Positions 58,918 to 64,000 of a stretch of 64,000 bases of DNA are shown piece by piece. Position 1 is the first letter of the stretch. Every line of letters starts with the position of its first letter. The stretch spans positions 4,721,186 to 4,785,185 of the forward strand of contig JADCRB010000001.1 of NCBI GenBank assembly GCA_021464245.1, in the 5' to 3' direction. The stretch is from Carallia brachiata. Lineage: Eukaryota; Streptophyta; Magnoliopsida; Malpighiales; Rhizophoraceae. The position numbers were made by a program, and so were the translations under genes. The notes under the pieces are model-generated. The model was not told where the DNA came from, ran no database searches, and saw only the letters and a program-made list of their open reading frames with translations.

Positions 58918-59661
58918 CTAAAGCTTGCTTGCTAAAATTTCCTCCCCACTCTCCACTTCTTTATTCCCTTCATCATTCACTTCAGATTTGGACTTGTCGG
59001 ATTCATCATCAACATTTGTTCCACAAGCCTTTATTACAAACAGCAAAATTGGTTAGTGGGCGTTTAAGTAATACAGCAATCACTTTCGTCACAATAATGG
59101 CCAACTAAAAATAAAAAAGCAGAAAGTTAGCAGTCTTTTATTGCAAGCAGTCATGCTTTTATTGTACTTGGTCCTTCTTTTCTCGGCCCCAGCTACATAA
59201 AGAGCTTTCTCCTGAAAGATTTTTTTAGATTGAGGTTATAGAGGCACAAATTATAATACGAGAAGCCAACTCTCCAGAAATAAACAAGCTGAAGTAACAA
59301 AACTTGGGAATTTATCCTTAAAAATACATGCAGAATCTGACATCGATTTCCATTCATCTCCGCCAGCTTTACGCCTTTACCACCTGATTGATCACAAAGG
59401 CATATTTCAATTCATTCGAGAAAAGGAAAAATAAAAAACAAAGAAAATATATGAAAATTTCACCAAATTTAAATTAACTGTTTCGCAAAATTTAAAAAAA
59501 ACAAAATAAATAATTCAAATGCAAATTAAGGGAGTTCTTTGATAAATTCCAGAATTGTTAAAAGTAGCTAATATCAAAAAGAGAAGAGAAAATACTATAC
59601 TTACAGCAATAACAGATTTATTGTCAAGATGCTTCTCTTTGTCCTGCTGTCTAAATTCCTC
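58918..59661 (-). pseudogene. HMGB-type high mobility group protein pseudogene, introns retained
   Basis: Minus-strand exon-like blocks occur in the correct order. 59661-59605: EEFRQQDKEKHLDNKSVIA, ending at a good GTAAGT donor. 59383 to about 59334: KAGGDEWKSMSDS, after a CAG acceptor but with a frameshift before KAGG. 59211 to about 59122: EKALYVAGAEKRRTKYNKSM. 59028-58918: ACGTNVDDESDKSKSEVNDE, then GNKEVESGEE and the stop. These are the HMG box from helix 1 on and the acidic C-terminal tail of plant HMGB chromatin proteins. The N-terminal basic exons and the start were not found upstream. The frameshift, a lost donor after the second block and missing 5' exons make it a pseudogene. Retained introns show it came from DNA duplication or capture, not retroposition. 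Confidence 0.8.
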
Positions 59662-61500
59662 CTTTTTTTAATCAAAAATTTCATATGAAAACAATTGAAT
59701 AGTTAGGTTCATAAAATCGTAGTATAAAAGTTTGTGAGTTACTTATCTCTTTGTCTTCTTCATATGTTAATGCATATAATTAAAGATTTTTAATATGTAA
59801 CACTTAAGAAGATAAATAGATTGTACTCAAAATCACTTCGAATGAAAGGAGAGGCACCACGTGGCAAAAACGTAAGAGGTAATAAGATGTCAAAAAAAGC
59901 TAAAAAAGAGTAGAGAGAATGTCACACAAAATTCACAATCCTAAGGTATAGAATATATGTGTGTGTATGTGTGTTATCTTATTTTTATTCTTTTTCATAA
60001 TTAAGAATTAATGATTTTACTCTTACATTACTTTTTCATTCTTTTAAGAAGCTCTCTCTCATTTTTAATAAAATATTCATTAAAATTAAAAATAAATTTA
60101 ATTTTTCAACAGATATATCCCTATTGATTGTCCCCTATCCCTCTATGTCCTTAATCCATTCCATGTTGCTAAGCTAAATATTTTTAGTAATATTTCTTTC
60201 ACCCAAAGCATAAAAGAGAAGAAGAAAGACGCTACAGGCGGTGTACAAACCAATTTTGGATGACCTTCTTTTTTCGGTTTTTGGTGGAGGATATGGCTCT
60301 TCTGCTTCGAGCCACAATTTTGTTAAGGGAGGAGAAAAAAAGAAGCAAGGGGGCAAGAAAACCCAACCTAAGAAATGGAGGATGGGACCATTTACCACTA
60401 GTGGGTTGCTTAGTTCTTGCTGTTTACTACTCATAGGTAAAGGGAAAACTTAGAAGAGGAGGGCTAAAGAGCGATGGAGAAAGCAAACATTTTCAGAAAT
60501 TTTGAAGTATTTCTTTCATTTTTTTTATTTAGTTTTTTTATTATATTTAAATTAAAATGACATGTGAGATGTTACATGATCAATTATTTACACATTGACA
60601 TACCATGCATGCATATTAACAAATTTGATTATTGTCAATTAGCAACATGTTGAATTTGTTAGAAAATAATTCAAATATGTTAAATTTGTTATTTTTAAAA
60701 AATATACTAAATTTGTTATATAACACAAAGGTAATGATATTTTTTTAATATTAACTCTAAAAATTACATTGTTATTACACAGAGTGATAAGTGACTCAAG
60801 AGTCTAAGCCCTTTGCCATCCTTCTTCAGGCACATATATATTTTTTTTAAAATCAAATGGTTTGTTGTTCTAATAACTCAAATTCTTCATCATGTTGCAA
60901 CGCTCATTTTAAGTGTGATTATTGCAAAAAAAATCATAATGCAAATAAAAATACTATAAAAATATTAACCCCACCACTACCAAACTCACATTAAAAATGC
61001 CTCATGATTCCAACTCTCGATCGCGCCCATTTATCATGTCACATTCGTATAAGTTACTATCATCCTCAAAAAATGTCGAACTAGGAAGGCCTCATGCATT
61101 CATGATGTAACGAACGTGACCCCGGGGATCTGAAACGCTTTTTGTTGAGCTATTTTTAGTCATTTTCACATGACAATCATTATAATAACATCAAACTTAA
61201 TCATGCAAGTAATTAAGCACAAAATGATAAGCATCGCGAGGATACTAACCATTTGTTTCCCATTTTAAACATATATTATATCAAATAAGGATTTTATTAT
61301 ATGGCTGTCATATATACATGATCATATTTCACCCATAGTTTTCTTTTTAAAAAAGATAAATATATCTTCCGTATATTTAGTGTTATTTTAAAATATTTAA
61401 TGTTATCTATAAATCTTAATTTAAAAAATAATTTCAAACTTTTTTTTTCCCTATTCTAATTTGGATACTTTTTTGGCCATGTATGTATGGCCACTAACCT
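59662..61500. other. Intergenic stretch, no gene assigned
   Basis: AT-rich except 60190-60470, which has balanced composition and open frames on both strands (70 and 86 codons). Neither matches a family I recognise. A short (GT)n run is at 59958-59974. Confidence 0.5.
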
Positions 61501-64000
61501 TTTGCAATCAAATGATATATTACTATTCACCAAAAAGATAAATAATATGTTACAGTTCTTTCGTTACATTTACAGCTTGTTTGGAGTGCATGAAAAGCAA
61601 AAGAAAGAAGAAAAGAAAGAGAGATGAAAGAAAAGTACAAGGGAATTGGAATAACAGAGGAAAGAAAAGTAGGGGAAAGTGAGGCGATTTTTTTGGATTC
61701 ACCGTACGGTATTACCAATTTCTCCAAAAAGGGAAGAAAATCGGAGAAAAGCTGCTGAGCTACAGAAAAGTGACGAAAAAGGCCTCCTCAATGGATGGAA
61801 GCTAGCTGGATAGAGAGGCCGCTTGGTCTGTTCGTCACTAGCTTTTGATTTGTGATTGATTTACAGTTCATAGGAATTTTAATTTTCAGATTTTGATCGG
61901 ATGTATGGCTCAGTCTTCTGGTAGTCCAGAGCTCAACATCAAGGTTAAAGGGTTCAATCTTACAGTGATTCGGTTGTTAACTTCGAACATTTAAGTAGTT
62001 GTTGAACCCGTGAGACTGTTGAGGTTGCAGAACTTCTTGTTCAGGAGCTTTTACAGCTAGAAAAATAGCAATGAAGTAGAGGAAGATTCGGCCTTTGTTC
62101 AATCGTCAAACATTTATTTGAGTGCCAAGAAGAGAGAAGATGCGTGTAGGATATGTAGAATGATAGGTGATAGACGGTTGAAGAAAACACCAGCATAATT
62201 GAGGTGGATGGAACAATCAATGTATTTGTCTAGGGAGATGCAACACATAGGTATATAACTCAATACATGAGATGCCGGAACAAGTCTTTGATGAATTAAA
62301 TTGATTTGTATCACCGTAATTTATCTAGTAGATTGCATGGTCAGACATTATTATTGCTGGCCATGCTTATGGTCTTTGAAATCTTTGATGACATGCTAGC
62401 TTGGATATAATTGGAATTATTCATTGTGTGTTTACGGCAATGGGCTCTCTTTGTCCAATTATACTTCCTAAGCAACATTTATGTTTATTGTGCATACTCT
62501 GGCATATAACTCTATCTTTGTAGCTCATTCTAAAATTTGATTGTGATTACTGGTGGATGAATATAGACTATTTTTCCCCAAGTACTGGTAGTAGTAATCT
62601 TTTGTTAAAGTTGATATCATTGTATAACATCCTTGGATAAGATACTAAGGTCCTTTCGAATGACCAAATTGGAATGTGAGCTGTGGCTTCATTCAAAAGA
62701 AAATATGCAATTTTCAAAACTTTAGACGTGATAGTTTGAAGCATTGGGCCATTGGAGGGACTGCTAGGTCTAGAGTGCTGGCTGAAGACTAACGAACAAT
62801 GACAAAATAAGCTTTTGCTTTGTGAGCATGTAATTAATTTGTTGGACTGTAGAGGGAGGGTGGAACCCACTATTGCACTAAGGATACCTTGGAGGTTGAC
62901 AAGATCTTCAATTCATTGTCTTGATCTTTCATTCATTGTGAAGACTTTGGAATACAACACATTTTATGTTGTTCAAACCATGCCTATCAAAGCAAATGAG
63001 AACCTGTAGAGATCTTTACTTGGTGCTTGTATAATATATGTGGACGTTGAGTTTGGAGGGCAAGTTGGAAGAAAAAGCCACAATCCCAATAAACAATGGG
63101 AAAAAGCCACAATCTTCCCACATCAACATGTGTGTGTCTATATATATATATATGTTCATGGGAGAAAGGTTAAATCTTATGCAGCATTAAAGCAAATGCT
63201 TCTATGCTTTATTTTGTCCTTTTCTGCAACTCTGTGCCTGTGAATGGCTTGAAGGATTGCCAACAGTTCGTGGGGTGTTAGTTCAAATGCTTCTATGCTT
63301 TATTTTGTACTTTTTGTGGACCTGAAAAAAACACAAAAAGTCCAGTCAAGTTGTTTCACTTACGTGATTAATGAACATATCTTGAATTCGATGTATGAAG
63401 GCAACTCAATTACTCGTTTAATGAAAATATAATTCTCAAAAGCAAATAAATTACGGACACGATTGACTTTCTGATACATAACAGCAAAAAGTAGAAATTC
63501 TTCTAAAGGTAGATTAATCGGGCTTAAGGGTATAATTATCATTTTATTTTTTCTCTTTTTTTTTATACCTAAATAAATTATTCTTTACTCACTGTTTTCT
63601 TTTCTCAACTCTAAAAAACACATAAAAAAAATTAAATTTTTTTTCTTTACTTTTTATCTCATTACTTTTTTTATCTCTACTTATTTTCTCCACCCTTTCC
63701 ACACTTTAATCACAGTGTTAAACTCACATTTTCATGCATTTTTCATACAGAAAACATATGTGCCACCCTTAGGCAGGTGCACAATAAACACGCAAAAATT
63801 TAGGCAAGTGAACATCAAACACGTAAAAATTTAAATTATTAAGTTATAAAAAATATATTAAAATTTAAAAAAATAAATAAATTATTAAATATTATTAAAT
63901 TAACAATATATTATCCACGTGTCTACTATGCGTTCCCCACGTAGTCTTTTTTTTCGTATGCTATCTCGAGGAGACAGCCGGAAAGTCGTCGGAGCAACGC
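61501..64000. other. Unassigned region at the right edge
   Basis: 61560-63300 has gene-like base composition but no frame longer than about 100 codons and no recognised family. A direct repeat, CAAATGCTTCTATGCTTTAT, is at about 63194 and 63286. From 63540 the DNA is AT-rich. The region could hold a degraded gene, UTR or old repeat; I cannot say which. Confidence 0.4.

Noticed and set aside
60174..60453. Open frames on both strands (86 codons minus, 70 codons plus)
   Set aside because: Both strands are open over the same balanced-composition stretch. Neither resembles a known protein, so coding is not supported.
62568..62870. 100-codon minus-strand frame
   Set aside because: No family, no splice support, and no base-composition signal beyond its surroundings.
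1..64000. CRISPR arrays, bacterial operons or a tRNA/rRNA gene
   Set aside because: The DNA is plant nuclear; no regularly spaced repeats and no complete tRNA cloverleaf or rRNA sequence were seen.

Overview
The window is nuclear DNA of a flowering plant, most likely a dicot. The evidence is genes with many introns and GT-AG splice sites, AT-rich intergenic DNA, plant-only protein families (RETICULATA/DUF3411, DUF7036), and plant repeat families (Ty3/gypsy, Helitron, SINE-like, an endogenous pararetrovirus). I cannot name the species from the sequence alone. All gene models below were assembled by eye from reading frames and splice junctions that keep the frame.

Four genes look intact. (1) 6367-9817 (+): a p24-delta-like cargo receptor of the early secretory pathway, 4 exons, 216 aa. 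(2) 12187-18061 (-): a chloroplast RETICULATA-related protein, 8 exons, 531 aa. (3) 28479-33202 (-): a DUF7036 membrane protein with a proline/serine-rich region, 5 exons, 547 aa. (4) 52089-52952 (+): an ELO-family fatty-acid elongase in one exon, about 287 aa. They are unrelated in function and are separated by repeats; nothing suggests a gene cluster or pathway.

The rest is repeats and decaying genes. 1-3540 holds the minus-strand gag-pol remains of a Ty3/gypsy element. 19503-25320 reads as up to three Helitrons placed head to tail on the minus strand; two of them enclose gene fragments (a TMK-type receptor kinase and RNA polymerase subunit RPB3), as expected for Helitron gene capture. 34998-42080 is a broken endogenous pararetrovirus (Caulimoviridae, florendovirus-like) with a tRNA-Met primer-binding site, movement protein, coat protein, zinc knuckle, protease, reverse transcriptase and RNase H. 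43730-47290 looks like a CACTA-type element with sub-terminal repeats. 53772-54131 and 56499-56942 are LINE-derived RNase H pieces. 58918-59661 (-) is an HMGB pseudogene that still has its introns. MITE-, hAT- and SINE-like elements, microsatellites and a long C tract are scattered between them.

I found no clearly new biological system. The best leads are the stacked Helitrons with captured gene fragments, the pararetrovirus with an internal 50-bp duplication, the intron-bearing HMGB pseudogene, and the repeat-length-prone DUF7036 gene. From 59700 to 64000 I recognise no gene.
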